This document shows, piece after piece, positions 55,146 through 64,000 of a DNA stretch of 64,000 nucleotides. Below the pieces are notes generated by a model. That model was not told the DNA's origin. It searched no databases and was given only the letters and a program-made list of their open reading frames with translations. The stretch's first letter is position 1. Each line of letters opens with the position of its first letter. Location: NCBI RefSeq assembly GCF_004001065.1, contig NZ_BIML01000002.1:248001-312000 (forward strand). The letters run 5' to 3'. This DNA comes from Paenibacillus xylaniclasticus. GTDB taxonomy: Bacteria > Bacillota > Bacilli > Paenibacillales > Paenibacillaceae. Both the position numbers and the translations under genes were made by a program.

Positions 55146-55175
55146 TAAAAAAAGTGCCCGCTCATAGCGGACACT
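55146..55175 (-). terminator. terminator of the copper operon
   Basis: AGTG-C-CCGCT and AGCGG-A-CACT around a 2-base loop, followed on the minus strand by TTTTTTT; it lies 26 bases after the copZ stop. Confidence 0.85.
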
Positions 55176-55200
55176 GCTTGATCAATATACGAATTCCGAA

Positions 55201-55401
55201 TTAGACGACGTCGTAGCCTTGGTCTTCGATCGCGGCTTTAACAGCATCCAGCGTCAGCTTGCTCTCATCGAATTCAACTGTAACCGACTTGTGGCTCAAA
55301 TCAACTGCTGCGGAGCCTCCGATCTCTCGGATCGCTTTCTCAATCGCATTCACACAATGCTGGCACGACATGCCGTTAACTTGCAAGGTTACATTTGTCA
55401 T
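55201..55401 (-). CDS. copZ: copper chaperone CopZ
   Basis: A 66-residue HMA protein with MSCQHC (Cys13 and Cys16) that delivers Cu(I) to CopA. The fold pattern TLQVNGMSCQHCVNAIEKAI is intact. It lies 33 bases after copA on the same strand and before the terminator. Reading from the ATG at 55401 (AGGAGG upstream) gives the usual length. Confidence 0.95.
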   Translation of the reverse strand: MTNVTLQVNGMSCQHCVNAIEKAIREIGGSAAVDLSHKSVTVEFDESKLTLDAVKAAIEDQGYDVV

Positions 55402-55434
55402 TGTTCATTCCTCCTATAAATCATAATATACCAA

Positions 55435-58400
55435 TTAAGAAACCTCTACAACGAAAGGTACTGTAATGAGGCGGCCATCTCGTTGGAATTGGCCCCAAAT
55501 TTTATAATTGCCACGATCCGGGAAGGTCGTTACAAATTTCGCATCTGGCCCAGAGGACTTTTCCTCTAGTGGGTGTACGTGCAAATAGCTGTCAGTATCT
55601 TCACTTAAAATGACGACATGCCCTACCGCACCCAAATATGGCTCCAGATCCGTTATCGGCTCCTTCGTAACGGCGTCAGCAAGCTGGAAGTTCAGTTCGA
55701 ACTCTTCGCCAGGCATAGGATGATCGTTAGCAAGCGTTACCTCAATGCCATCCACCACTTGGGAATGCCCTTGATCTGCCATTAGTGGAAACGGGGCTTG
55801 CTCATTCCCCTCGATCTTAACCCATTCGCTTTCCGTTACTTTACTTCCGCCTGAAGGAACAAAATCGGCGATCAGCTTATATTCTCCTCCGGCCGGGAAG
55901 GTGTTCGTAATGACGAACTCGCCTTGTCCGACGTATTCAGGATGAATATGGTTGAAATAGGACAAATCCTTGCTCACGACGATCAAATGCAGCAGCTTCT
56001 CATGCTCGATGTCCAGCTTATCGATTGGATTGCCAGCACCGTCTTGAAGCTTAATGCGAATCGATGTCGCTTGTCCTGCTTGCGCGCGGTCTACTGTCCA
56101 TACCGCTTTGGCTGCGGTCTTGCCTGCATCGCTGCTTTCAGTTGCATGTGATTCGGCACCGCTATGCCCGTGATCGCTCGTCACGGCATTCGATTCGGAC
56201 AGCTCCTGCTTCGATAGGTCAGAGCTAGACTGCTTACCGAAGCTGTACCCGGCCAAAAAGGTAATCACCATTAACACCGTCATCCCGATCAACAGCCGCC
56301 TTCTCGCTTGACGTTCCTTTATCCCTCTTACCCGGTCAACGTTCTGCAGCCGAAGAGCATTGAGCACGACGGAGACCGAGCTTAGCGCCATCGCAGCTCC
56401 GGCCACCCATGGCTCTAACAAGCCCACCGCGGCAATTGGAATGCCGATAACATTATATCCGAGCGCCCAGAACAGATTTTGCTTAATATTGTGCATCGTC
56501 TTCTTGCTCAAGGATATGGCATCCGGAATGCTGTTCAGATCACCGCGCATTAGCGTAACATCCGCAGCTTCCATTGCGACGTCCGCACCTGTACCGATAG
56601 CCATCCCGATATTTGCAGTTGCAAGGGCTGGAGCATCGTTAATGCCGTCTCCGACCATCGCCACGATTTCGCCCGACTCTTGAAGCTTCTTCACTTCATT
56701 GGCTTTGCCGTCCGGCAGCACCTCCGCTCTTACATTATCGATGCCGACCTGACTTGCAATCGCCTTCGCCGTTCGCTCGTTGTCGCCTGTCAACATGACG
56801 ACTTCAAGTCCAAGTGTCTTCATTCGCTCAACCGCAGTCTGTGACGTCTCCTTGATCGTATCCGCGACAGCTACCATACCGGCATATTGCCCGTTTACCG
56901 CAATAAGCATAGCGGTCTTGCCTTCCGACTCAAGCCGTTCCATCTCCTTAAGCGCCTCGTCGATCCGCACGTTGTACTGCGCCATCAGCTTTCTCGTGCC
57001 TACCATGACGTCCTTGCCTTCCACCTCGGCCTTAATGCCATATCCCGGAATAGCTTGAAACGATTCCGCCTGCGGCATGACGATCCCTTTATCTCGAACG
57101 CCGGCAACGATTGCCTCTGCGAGCGGATGCTCGGAATTTCTCTCAGCTGCACCAACCCAAGCTAACACTTGTGCCTCCTGTAAGTGCTGCTCAATTTGAA
57201 CATCGGTTAATTCAGGCTTCCCCTTCGTGACCGTACCCGTTTTATCAAGTACGATCGTCGTTACCCGATGGGTGTTCTCCAAATGCTCGCCGCCTCTGAA
57301 CAAAATGCCGAGCTCAGCTGCACGACCAGACCCTGCCATAATGGACGTAGGCGTTGCAAGCCCCAATGCGCATGGGCAGGCGATTACCAGCACCGCAATC
57401 GCACTCTCTAACGCGGCAGCTACGTCACCCGGCTCTGCAGCGAAGTACCAGAGCAAGAAGGTAAGGACTGCAATGCCGACTACAATTGGAACGAACACAC
57501 CCGAGATGACATCCGCAATCCGCTGAATCGGAGCCTTGGAGCCTTGAGCTTGTTCGACGACTTTAATAATTTGTGACAGCGCCGTATCTCTGCCGATCTT
57601 GGTCGCCTGTACCTTCAGCACGCCATTCTTATTAAGCGTCGCACCAATAACCGCTTCCCCGGCACGCTTCTCGACCGGTATGCTCTCTCCAGTGAGCATA
57701 GATTCATCAACTGAGGAGACTCCCTCAACGACTACACCGTCTACCGGCACTTTCTCGCCTGGCTTAATGAGAACGATATCGCTTACCGCAACTTCTTCCA
57801 CCGGCACGCTCACTTCTTCATCGCCGCGAATGACGGTCGCCGTACGGGCTTGAAGTCCCATTAGCGATTGAATCGCTTCGGATGAACGCCCCTTAGCCAA
57901 TGTCTCGAACAGCTTTCCAAGCAAAATAAGCGTAATTAATACAGCGCTCGTCTCATAGTACAAAGCCGATGACGTTTCCCAAATGGTCGAATATAAACTG
58001 TAGAAATAAGCGGCCGATGTTCCGAGGGCCACAAGTACATCCATATTCGCACTGCCGTTGCGTAATGCCTTATAAGCTCCGATATAAAAACGGGCACCAA
58101 TAATGAATTGGACCGGCGTTGCGAGCGCGAATTGGAACCATGCTTCCATGAACAGGTCCGGCGACCAGATCCATGACGTGAAAGAGAAATGTCCAACCAT
58201 CGCCCATAAGAGCGGCAATGTCAGAATGGCAGACAACAGGAGCTGGGCCTGCTGCCTGCGAGTTTCCTTATGCCGATGATCGCCGTCTTGGCCGGATTGT
58301 TCTTGCAGCTTCGCTTTGTAGCCTAACTGCTCCACTTTCTTGATGACGTCGGTTGTCGTAATCATTGCCGGATTATATTCTACATGCGCCGTCTCGAGGG

Positions 58401-58737
58401 CGAAATTGACGGAGGCCTTGACGCCCTCCAGCTTATTAAGACCTTTCTCGATACGCGCTGCGCATGCGGCACAAGTCATGCCGACGATATCTAACTGGAT
58501 TGTCTCGTTAACCGTACCGTATCCAAGATCGATAATTTTCTGTTCCAAATTCGACAGATTAACCTTGGACGGATCGAATTCAACCGACGCCTGCTCAAGT
58601 GCAAAATTAACATTAGCTTGTACAACGCCATCCAGCCTGCTTAAGCCTTTCTCTATCCGGTTAGCGCACGCTGCACACGTCATACCAGTAACTTGCAATG
58701 TCGCATGTCGGTTGTTAGTAGCTTGCGTCGAAGTCAC
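55435..58737 (-). CDS. copA: copper P-type ATPase fused to a C-terminal extracytoplasmic HxH domain
   Basis: A P1B-type ATPase of about 1100 residues (counts from 58746). Two HMA domains (GMTCAAC at 21-27 and again near 90), CPC at 457-459, DKTGT from 501, HP near 540 and GDGIND at 699-704 give an ordinary Cu(I) exporter ending near 810. The protein then continues: an extra membrane segment (817-836), a His/Ser-rich linker, and two related modules with HxH (HIHPE near 933; HVHPLE near 1056), each ending with TFP-x2-G-x-Y-K. The chosen GTG at 58737 has AAGG 8 bases upstream; the GTG at 58746 overlaps it. Confidence 0.9.
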   Translation of the reverse strand: MTSTQATNNRHATLQVTGMTCAACANRIEKGLSRLDGVVQANVNFALEQASVEFDPSKVNLSNLEQKIIDLGYGTVNETIQLDIVGMTCAACAARIEKGLNKLEGVKASVNFALETAHVEYNPAMITTTDVIKKVEQLGYKAKLQEQSGQDGDHRHKETRRQQAQLLLSAILTLPLLWAMVGHFSFTSWIWSPDLFMEAWFQFALATPVQFIIGARFYIGAYKALRNGSANMDVLVALGTSAAYFYSLYSTIWETSSALYYETSAVLITLILLGKLFETLAKGRSSEAIQSLMGLQARTATVIRGDEEVSVPVEEVAVSDIVLIKPGEKVPVDGVVVEGVSSVDESMLTGESIPVEKRAGEAVIGATLNKNGVLKVQATKIGRDTALSQIIKVVEQAQGSKAPIQRIADVISGVFVPIVVGIAVLTFLLWYFAAEPGDVAAALESAIAVLVIACPCALGLATPTSIMAGSGRAAELGILFRGGEHLENTHRVTTIVLDKTGTVTKGKPELTDVQIEQHLQEAQVLAWVGAAERNSEHPLAEAIVAGVRDKGIVMPQAESFQAIPGYGIKAEVEGKDVMVGTRKLMAQYNVRIDEALKEMERLESEGKTAMLIAVNGQYAGMVAVADTIKETSQTAVERMKTLGLEVVMLTGDNERTAKAIASQVGIDNVRAEVLPDGKANEVKKLQESGEIVAMVGDGINDAPALATANIGMAIGTGADVAMEAADVTLMRGDLNSIPDAISLSKKTMHNIKQNLFWALGYNVIGIPIAAVGLLEPWVAGAAMALSSVSVVLNALRLQNVDRVRGIKERQARRRLLIGMTVLMVITFLAGYSFGKQSSSDLSKQELSESNAVTSDHGHSGAESHATESSDAGKTAAKAVWTVDRAQAGQATSIRIKLQDGAGNPIDKLDIEHEKLLHLIVVSKDLSYFNHIHPEYVGQGEFVITNTFPAGGEYKLIADFVPSGGSKVTESEWVKIEGNEQAPFPLMADQGHSQVVDGIEVTLANDHPMPGEEFELNFQLADAVTKEPITDLEPYLGAVGHVVILSEDTDSYLHVHPLEEKSSGPDAKFVTTFPDRGNYKIWGQFQRDGRLITVPFVVEVS

Positions 58738-58793
58738 GCTGTTCACCTTCTTCTATCCTCTTATGTTTTAAATTGTTACCTTGTTATATACAT

Positions 58794-58823
58794 AATATAC
58801 TATACCCCCCTACCCTATGTAAA
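58794..58823 (-). promoter_or_regulatory. copA promoter with CsoR-like operator
   Basis: On the minus strand TTTACA (58823-58818) and TATATT (58799-58794) are 18 bases apart. Between them lies CATAGGGTAGGGGGGTATA (58819-58801), close to the Bacillus CsoR site (TACCCTACGGGGGTATGG). Copper-dependent derepression is expected; no csoR gene is in the window. Confidence 0.6.
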
Positions 58824-58958
58824 TGCTTTTTTCACCATTTTATTAACTCATGCGATTCTCTTTCAAACGAAAAATCGACAGACCGCGCTTCACTTAGGTA
58901 CATTTTCAACTTTGTAACCAAAGATAAAGAACTGCAAATCATAAAGCTGCATAGCGAA

Positions 58959-58991
58959 AGACCACAAACCGATTCATCGGTTTGTGGTCTT
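58959..58991. terminator. terminator of the GH43-CBM gene
   Basis: AAGACCACAAACCG and CGGTTTGTGGTCTT, a 14-bp perfect stem; it follows the stop at 59019 (minus). Confidence 0.9.
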
Positions 58992-59018
58992 CAAGCGCTA
59001 ACAATAACAAGCTCTGAT

Positions 59019-60482
59019 CTATTGGATAAATTGCCACGAATCGAAGGCCAGCAGCTTCCGATTAGATTCACCTCTAAAGACGAAATATAGATGGTGTACG
59101 CCTTCGGCTCCCGTTACAGCGGTCGATGCCTCGACCCAACCCTCGCTTTCATTGCTGGATGGAATGCCCAACGTTCCGACTAGCTTGCCTTCAGGACTGT
59201 CCAGACGAAGCTCGATGCTGCTGCCCTCGCTTATACTGGATACGGAAGCGACAAAAGATTGCGCGCCTTCACCAAAATCAACATTCGATACGGCTGTCCA
59301 ATCGCCGTTATCAATATCGGTCACAGCTAGCTTTACATTGGCCGTCTCCATACCTTTCGTTGCAATCGGCTGCACACGGATACCCGCGCTCCATGCCATC
59401 GTCTCCGCACGTTGCCGCACATAAGGATTCAGCGGCTTCAATTGCTCGACTCCTTGAAGGTCAGCCATGATCTCTTGAATCGAACCGTCTGGGTTCAACG
59501 AAACTTGATTTAAATGGGTGGAACGGTACCCTTTCGGTACGCCCATAGCTTTAGACAGCGTCTGCGCATGATAAGCGATATACCATTGATTCTGGAATTG
59601 AAAGATAGCATGATGATTGTTGCCGCCTACTCCGAAGAAGTGTCCTGGATTTTTAAGAATGGTGCCCTGATACTGCCACGGCCCCATCGGACTACTGCTT
59701 GTCATATAAGCGATCTCGCCAGCCGGAGGACTGCCTTCCGGACGGATCCCGTCATAGAAATTGGAGCAGTACGTATAGTAATACGTCTTGCCTATCTTGT
59801 TAATGCCCGCATCCTCGAACATGTATGGAGCCGGAACGACCTGTGCCTCGCCGACGACACTAATCATATCGTCGCCCAGCTTCATGACGCGTGCTGTGTT
59901 CGGCGCGGCCTCCTCTCCTTCTCTCAAGCCCCCGCCAAAATATATATAGGCTTGCCCGTCATCATCAACTAGCACCGCAGGGTCGAACAACCATACGACT
60001 CCTTCTACGCCAGGGGTCGTACGCGCCACAAGCGGTTTACCGATCGGGTCGATCCAAGGCCCTGTTGGACTATCACTCGTCAGCACACCAATTCCGCTGG
60101 CGTTATTGGCGAAGTAGAGAAAAAACTTATCTTTGCCGTCAATCACTTTATGAGCCGCCGCCGGCGCCCATGATTGCGTTGCCCATTTCGCTGCGCCTTC
60201 GGGTCCGGCAGCATTCACAACGCCGTGATTCGTCCAATTGACCAAATCATCGGATGAAATCATATTGATCTTATTAATTTTACTGTACGTATTCTCCTTA
60301 ACACTTCCATCTTCGTCATAGTCGAGTACATCGTTCGTTGCATATAAATAAACCCGGTTCTTGTACACTAAAGCATAAGGGTCCGCTCCAAATTGATATG
60401 CGACAAGCGGATTGCCGTTCGGTGGCGTTTTGCCAATCGCGGGAGAAAATCTATCCCTATTCGTACTCAACTGTTCACTCAT
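59019..60482 (-). CDS. GH43 arabinofuranosidase/xylosidase with C-terminal CBM6-like domain
   Basis: A 487-residue GH43 enzyme. The N-terminal FGADPYALVYKNRVYLYATND holds the base Asp, GVVWLFDPAVLVDDDGQAYIYFGGG the middle Asp, and the acid Glu lies in MFEDAGINKIGKTYYYTY. The last 130 residues form a CBM6-like module (from about residue 355, ending LAFDSWQFIQ). No signal peptide is seen, so it acts in the cytoplasm on imported arabino- or xylo-oligosaccharides. AGGAGCTGAGG precedes the ATG. Downstream of the importer operon on the same strand. Confidence 0.9.
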   Translation of the reverse strand: MSEQLSTNRDRFSPAIGKTPPNGNPLVAYQFGADPYALVYKNRVYLYATNDVLDYDEDGSVKENTYSKINKINMISSDDLVNWTNHGVVNAAGPEGAAKWATQSWAPAAAHKVIDGKDKFFLYFANNASGIGVLTSDSPTGPWIDPIGKPLVARTTPGVEGVVWLFDPAVLVDDDGQAYIYFGGGLREGEEAAPNTARVMKLGDDMISVVGEAQVVPAPYMFEDAGINKIGKTYYYTYCSNFYDGIRPEGSPPAGEIAYMTSSSPMGPWQYQGTILKNPGHFFGVGGNNHHAIFQFQNQWYIAYHAQTLSKAMGVPKGYRSTHLNQVSLNPDGSIQEIMADLQGVEQLKPLNPYVRQRAETMAWSAGIRVQPIATKGMETANVKLAVTDIDNGDWTAVSNVDFGEGAQSFVASVSSISEGSSIELRLDSPEGKLVGTLGIPSSNESEGWVEASTAVTGAEGVHHLYFVFRGESNRKLLAFDSWQFIQ

Positions 60483-60569
60483 TAGCCTCAGCTCCTGTTG
60501 TGGTTAGTATGATTTGGTAAATATTCGACTGTTCATCCTTATTCTCCTGCTAGAAGAACAAATACAACA

Positions 60570-60591
60570 AGACGGCTGCTGCCAGCCGTCT
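60570..60591 (-). terminator. terminator after the sugar importer operon
   Basis: AGACGGCTG and CAGCCGTCT around four bases. It separates permease 2 from the GH43-CBM gene. Confidence 0.7.
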
Positions 60592-60602
60592 GTCTATTTC
60601 TA

Positions 60603-61565
60603 TTAGCTTCTAAGCGCTGATCGGCTCCCACTGAGAAGCCGCTGAAGAATGATGAACATAAAGAGAAGCATGCCAATGACGATTTTGGTCCACCATGAGC
60701 TTAACGTTCCTTCGAAGCTAATAATGGTCTGAATAACGCCTTGAATCAATACCCCGAAGAACGTACCGGCAATGTAGCCGACCCCGCCGGTAAGCAGCGT
60801 GCCGCCGATGACCACAGCTGCAATGGCGTCCAGCTCCATCCCTATCGCATGCAGCCCGTAACCCGACAGCATATAGAACGTGAATACAACACCGGCAAGT
60901 GAAGAGCATAAGCCGCTGAACATATAGATGTTGATCTTGGTCGACTTCACCGCTAGACCCATAAGAAGCGCCGACTGTTCACTGCCGCCCAGCGCGTAAG
61001 TATTACGGCCGAAGCTCGTATAGTGAGCGATATACATCCCTGCCGCTACAACTGCAAGTGCGATGATGACGCTAATCGATATAAAAGTTCCCCCGGGAAG
61101 GTTAACCTTGGTCTGCGCCATCTTCGTATAGAAGGCGTCATCGATAATAATGGTATTAATGCTGATGACATAACATAACCCTCTTGCCAAGAACATGCCG
61201 GCCAGTGTCACAATGAAAGGCTGAATCTTGAAATAGTAAATAATCGCTCCCATTCCCCAGCCGAATACTGCTCCAATCAGCAGCACGAGCGGTATAACGA
61301 CATATGGAGGCCACCCCTGCTGCAGCAGGCTGGCCGACACCATCGTCGTTAGCGCAATGACCGACCCGACGGATAAATCAATCCCGCCAGATACGATAAC
61401 GAACGTCATACCGACAGCCACGATGAGCAGGAAGGCATTGTCGATAAGCAAATTGTTAAACACTTGCAGAGAGAAAAATCCCGTGTAACGGAACGACCCG
61501 ACCGCGAACATAAGTAAGAATAGCGACACGGTTACGACAATTGGAATAAATCTCCGATTAAGCAT
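60603..61565 (-). CDS. sugar ABC transporter permease (YjfF-like)
   Basis: A 320-residue permease of the RbsC class. About eight to ten membrane segments; the conserved VIVSGGIDLSVGSVIALTTM near residue 55 and AIAAVVIGGTLLTGGVGYIAGTFFG near residue 245 are present. It overlaps the first permease by 8 bases. Two distinct permeases plus one double ATPase is the layout of the Ytf galactofuranose importer in enterobacteria; the linked GH43 enzymes suggest arabinose or arabino-oligosaccharides. AGGAGGT before the ATG. Confidence 0.9.
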   Translation of the reverse strand: MLNRRFIPIVVTVSLFLLMFAVGSFRYTGFFSLQVFNNLLIDNAFLLIVAVGMTFVIVSGGIDLSVGSVIALTTMVSASLLQQGWPPYVVIPLVLLIGAVFGWGMGAIIYYFKIQPFIVTLAGMFLARGLCYVISINTIIIDDAFYTKMAQTKVNLPGGTFISISVIIALAVVAAGMYIAHYTSFGRNTYALGGSEQSALLMGLAVKSTKINIYMFSGLCSSLAGVVFTFYMLSGYGLHAIGMELDAIAAVVIGGTLLTGGVGYIAGTFFGVLIQGVIQTIISFEGTLSSWWTKIVIGMLLFMFIILQRLLSGSRSALRS

Positions 61566-62586
61566 GCGTTTTGACCTCCTGCTCCGCCGGATAATGACGA
61601 GTTCTCCACCGAGCAGCGATTGCTTGACGGAACGAAGCGGATTGAATCAGACATACCACTAGAACGACAATTGCTTTCACGACTAGTGTAATCTCCGGTG
61701 GAACGCCGATCATATAGATCGTCGTGGTCAGCGTCTGGATGATCAGGGCGCCAATTAATGTCCCGGTGAGCGAGAAGCGTCCCCCGTTAAGCGAAGTTCC
61801 GCCGATGACGACTGCTAGAATCGCATCGAGCTCATACCATAGGCCGGCATTATTGCCGTCAGCGCTGGAAACATTCGAGCTCAATATTAGTCCGGCAATT
61901 CCCGCACACAAGCCGCAGAACATATATGCCAGCAGAATAACCGCCCTCGAGCGGATGCCGGCAAGCCGACTTGCTGTCGGCTTGCAGCCGATTGACTCCA
62001 TATACAGCCCGAGCGCCGTCCGGCGCGTTAATAGTGAAACAATAAGAAACACAGCAGCTACAATGAAGATCGAGAATGGCAGCATGGCAAGTGACCCTGC
62101 TCCTAAATAGTTGTATGGCTTGCTGGATACCGTTATGATTTGACCGTCTGCAACCAACTGCGCGATGCCGCGGCCCGCAACCATGAGAATGAGGGTCGCA
62201 ATGATCGGCTGCATACCGACTACCGATACAAGCAAGCCATTCCACAGCCCCAACAAGATTGCAGCCGCAATCGAGAGGCCGATTGCCATAAGAACTAAGC
62301 TCCATGCGCCCTGATCTGAACCGTTACGAATCATTAAGCAGGCGATAGCGCCGGTAATTGCGACAACGGAACCAACCGATAAGTCGATGCCGCCAAGAGC
62401 GATCACAAGCGTCATTCCTAATGCAATGATGATGAGCGGCGATCCGAAATTAAGAATATCGATTAAACTTCCGTACAAATTCCCGTTCCGGACGATGATC
62501 GAGAAGAAATCGGGAGAATAGACAAAATTAAACAACAGCAGTGCCGCCAATACGACAGTCGGCCAGAACAAATGGTGCTTAACCAT
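61558..62586 (-). CDS. sugar ABC transporter permease (YtfT-like)
   Basis: A 342-residue RbsC-class permease with LVIALGGIDLSVGSVVAITGA near residue 60 and ILAVVIGGTSLNGGRFSLTG near residue 265. The start at 62586 follows GGAGG by about 11 bases; an upstream TTG (62607) lies within the ribosome site and overlaps the ATPase gene. It pairs with the permease downstream in a heterodimer. Sugar specificity cannot be read. Confidence 0.9.
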   Translation of the reverse strand: MVKHHLFWPTVVLAALLLFNFVYSPDFFSIIVRNGNLYGSLIDILNFGSPLIIIALGMTLVIALGGIDLSVGSVVAITGAIACLMIRNGSDQGAWSLVLMAIGLSIAAAILLGLWNGLLVSVVGMQPIIATLILMVAGRGIAQLVADGQIITVSSKPYNYLGAGSLAMLPFSIFIVAAVFLIVSLLTRRTALGLYMESIGCKPTASRLAGIRSRAVILLAYMFCGLCAGIAGLILSSNVSSADGNNAGLWYELDAILAVVIGGTSLNGGRFSLTGTLIGALIIQTLTTTIYMIGVPPEITLVVKAIVVLVVCLIQSASFRQAIAARWRTRHYPAEQEVKTHA

Positions 62587-62593
62587 CCCGTGA

Positions 62594-64000
62594 TCACCCT
62601 CCTGCAATTGCCTTCATAACATTGGACTGACTTAATTCTTCGCCTTGCATCTCTTTCACCTTGTGACGGTCTCGAAGCACGACGACCCGATCGCTCACCC
62701 GCAGTACCTCCTCCAACTCAGAGGAAATAAACAGAACGGACATCCCTTCCTCTGCAAGCGTTAGAACGAGCTTCTGAATTTCCGCTTTCGCGCCGATATC
62801 GATTCCTCTTGTCGGCTCATCTAAAATAAGCAGCTTTGGACTTGTCAATAGCCACCGGGCTAACAGCACCTTCTGTTGATTGCCTCCGCTTAAGTTTTTA
62901 ATTAGCTGCTCGGGATTAGGCGGATTAATGTTCAACATCCGGATATACTCATCTGCGATTTCGATCTGTCTCTTCTTGGAGATTGTCCGAAACCATCCCC
63001 TCGAGGCTTGAAGAGCCAGAATAATATTTTCACGTACAGTCAAATCGTCAATGATCCCTTCCAGCTTCCGATTCTCCGAGCAAAATGCGATAGCGTGATC
63101 GATCGCTTGTCGAGGCGAGTGGATCAACCCCGAACCAGATTCGATTACGATTTCTCCAGAATCGGCCTTGTCCGCTGCGAAGAGGAGTCTGGCAAGCTCC
63201 GTACGACCTGAGCCCAACAGACCAGCTAATCCGACAATCTCGCCCTTGCTAATGGCAAGATCCACAGGCTCGATGGAGCCCTTCCTCCCCACCCCCTTCG
63301 CCTGCATGAACAGCTCTCTGCTCCTGTGATCCGTAACTGACTTCTTCGGTAACTCCTCCAGCACCCGCAAATCTTTCCCGATCATCTTCGATACCAGCTC
63401 TATTCGAGGCAGCTCAGCAGCCATATATTCGCCTATAAATTCTCCGCTGCGGAGAATGGTGATTCGATCAGATATTTCATAGACCTGATCCAAGAAATGC
63501 GTCACGAACACAATCGCGAGCCCTTCGTTTTTCAATCTGGACATAACGGAAAACAGCTGGAGAACCTCCCCTCTGTCGAGACTGGAAGTAGGCTCGTCTA
63601 GAATAAGCACTTTAGCTGATATGCTAATGGCACGCGCAATCGCAATTAGCTGCTGCACCGCGACCGAATAATGATGCAGCGGTAGCGTAACATCGATCTC
63701 AAGATTCATCCTTTTCTTTAAGAGCTCCTCAGCATTGCGATACATTTCTTTCCATACAATTCGACCGAATCTCCTCGGCTCCCGCCCAATATATATATTC
63801 TCTGCCACTGATAAATTGGTGCATAAGTTAATCTCTTGATAGACGGTGCTGATTCCAGCCTTCTGAGCATCCATCGGACTTCCAATTCTGATCGGCCTAT
63901 GCTCCAGCTCGACCGTTCCTTGATCGATCGAATACACGCCGGTTAATACTTTAATCAAAGTAGACTTGCCTGCACCATTCTCTCCCATCAACGCATGAAC
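62594..64000 (-). CDS. sugar ABC transporter ATPase, N-terminus beyond the window
   Basis: A partial double-ATPase subunit (RbsA/YtfR class); about 468 residues are visible and the first 30 or so are missing at the right edge. Walker A of domain 1 is GENGAGKST; the signature reads HHYSVAVQQLIAIARAI and Walker B LILDEPTSSLD. Domain 2 has a degenerate Walker A (GLLGSGRTEL), as usual in this class, with LSGGNQQKVLLARW and LLILDEPTRGIDIG. The start of the operon, likely with a binding protein, lies outside. Confidence 0.92.
   Translation of the reverse strand, partial: VHALMGENGAGKSTLIKVLTGVYSIDQGTVELEHRPIRIGSPMDAQKAGISTVYQEINLCTNLSVAENIYIGREPRRFGRIVWKEMYRNAEELLKKRMNLEIDVTLPLHHYSVAVQQLIAIARAISISAKVLILDEPTSSLDRGEVLQLFSVMSRLKNEGLAIVFVTHFLDQVYEISDRITILRSGEFIGEYMAAELPRIELVSKMIGKDLRVLEELPKKSVTDHRSRELFMQAKGVGRKGSIEPVDLAISKGEIVGLAGLLGSGRTELARLLFAADKADSGEIVIESGSGLIHSPRQAIDHAIAFCSENRKLEGIIDDLTVRENIILALQASRGWFRTISKKRQIEIADEYIRMLNINPPNPEQLIKNLSGGNQQKVLLARWLLTSPKLLILDEPTRGIDIGAKAEIQKLVLTLAEEGMSVLFISSELEEVLRVSDRVVVLRDRHKVKEMQGEELSQSNVMKAIAGG

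Overview
The window looks like chromosomal DNA of an endospore-forming Firmicute, most likely a Paenibacillus- or Cohnella-type member of the Paenibacillaceae. The reasons are the yqhQ-yqhR-aroQ-Xaa-Pro peptidase neighbourhood known from Bacillus, spore genes (splB, gerP operon, a YjcZ peptide, two YheC/YheD proteins), Bacillales regulators (MntR, Zur, a Met T-box), TTG/GTG starts behind strong AGGAGG sites, and many carbohydrate-active enzymes. No rRNA, tRNA, CRISPR array, prophage or insertion sequence was seen. The taxonomic statement is inference from gene content, not a database match.

Layout. 1-4.6 kb: shikimate enzyme AroQ, the YqhQ/YqhR membrane proteins, MntR and spore photoproduct lyase. 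4.6-8.2 kb: ccdA and a zinc ABC importer (znuACB) behind a consensus promoter bracketed by two Zur boxes. 8.4-11.5 kb: metG with its T-box leader, then zur-yidD; Zur probably controls the zinc importer. 11.6-18.2 kb: a secreted stalk/PKD protein, small membrane proteins and a spore block in which an Hsp20-like gene and gerPABCDE diverge from back-to-back SigK-type promoters. 18.4-26 kb: a five-gene glycogen operon glgB-glgC-glgD-glgA-GH15. 26-34.5 kb: a twin zinc-knuckle protein, a PAS-HTH regulator, GH42 beta-galactosidase, acyltransferase, aldose epimerase, a serpin and a nitroreductase.

34.6-46 kb is accessory: an Rrf2 regulator with direct repeats at the nitroreductase promoter, a multiply broken SDR gene, a methyltransferase-like gene without the SAM glycine loop, a run of unknown membrane-anchored or lipoprotein genes, a 3'-gene remnant beside its terminator, HAD and NmrA-like enzymes, a VanW protein, an unknown exported protein whose stop codon lies in the loop of its own terminator hairpin, and an NlpC/P60 hydrolase. 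46-51 kb: CapA-like phosphatase, NlpC-SH3 hydrolase, divergent spore-coat ATP-grasp genes and a LysR regulator. 51.9-58.8 kb: copper functions (a copC-like gene interrupted by one TGA, copZ and an unusual copA fusion) mixed with a CPBP-family protein and a GH43 enzyme. 59-64 kb: a GH43-CBM protein and a sugar ABC importer (two RbsC-like permeases and a truncated double ATPase), probably an arabinose/galactofuranose-type utilisation cluster.

The least ordinary objects are the CopA ATPase carrying a C-terminal extracytoplasmic tandem of HxH modules, the operator-like repeats at the nitroreductase, glg and PAS-HTH promoters, and the stop-in-loop terminator at 45.3 kb.
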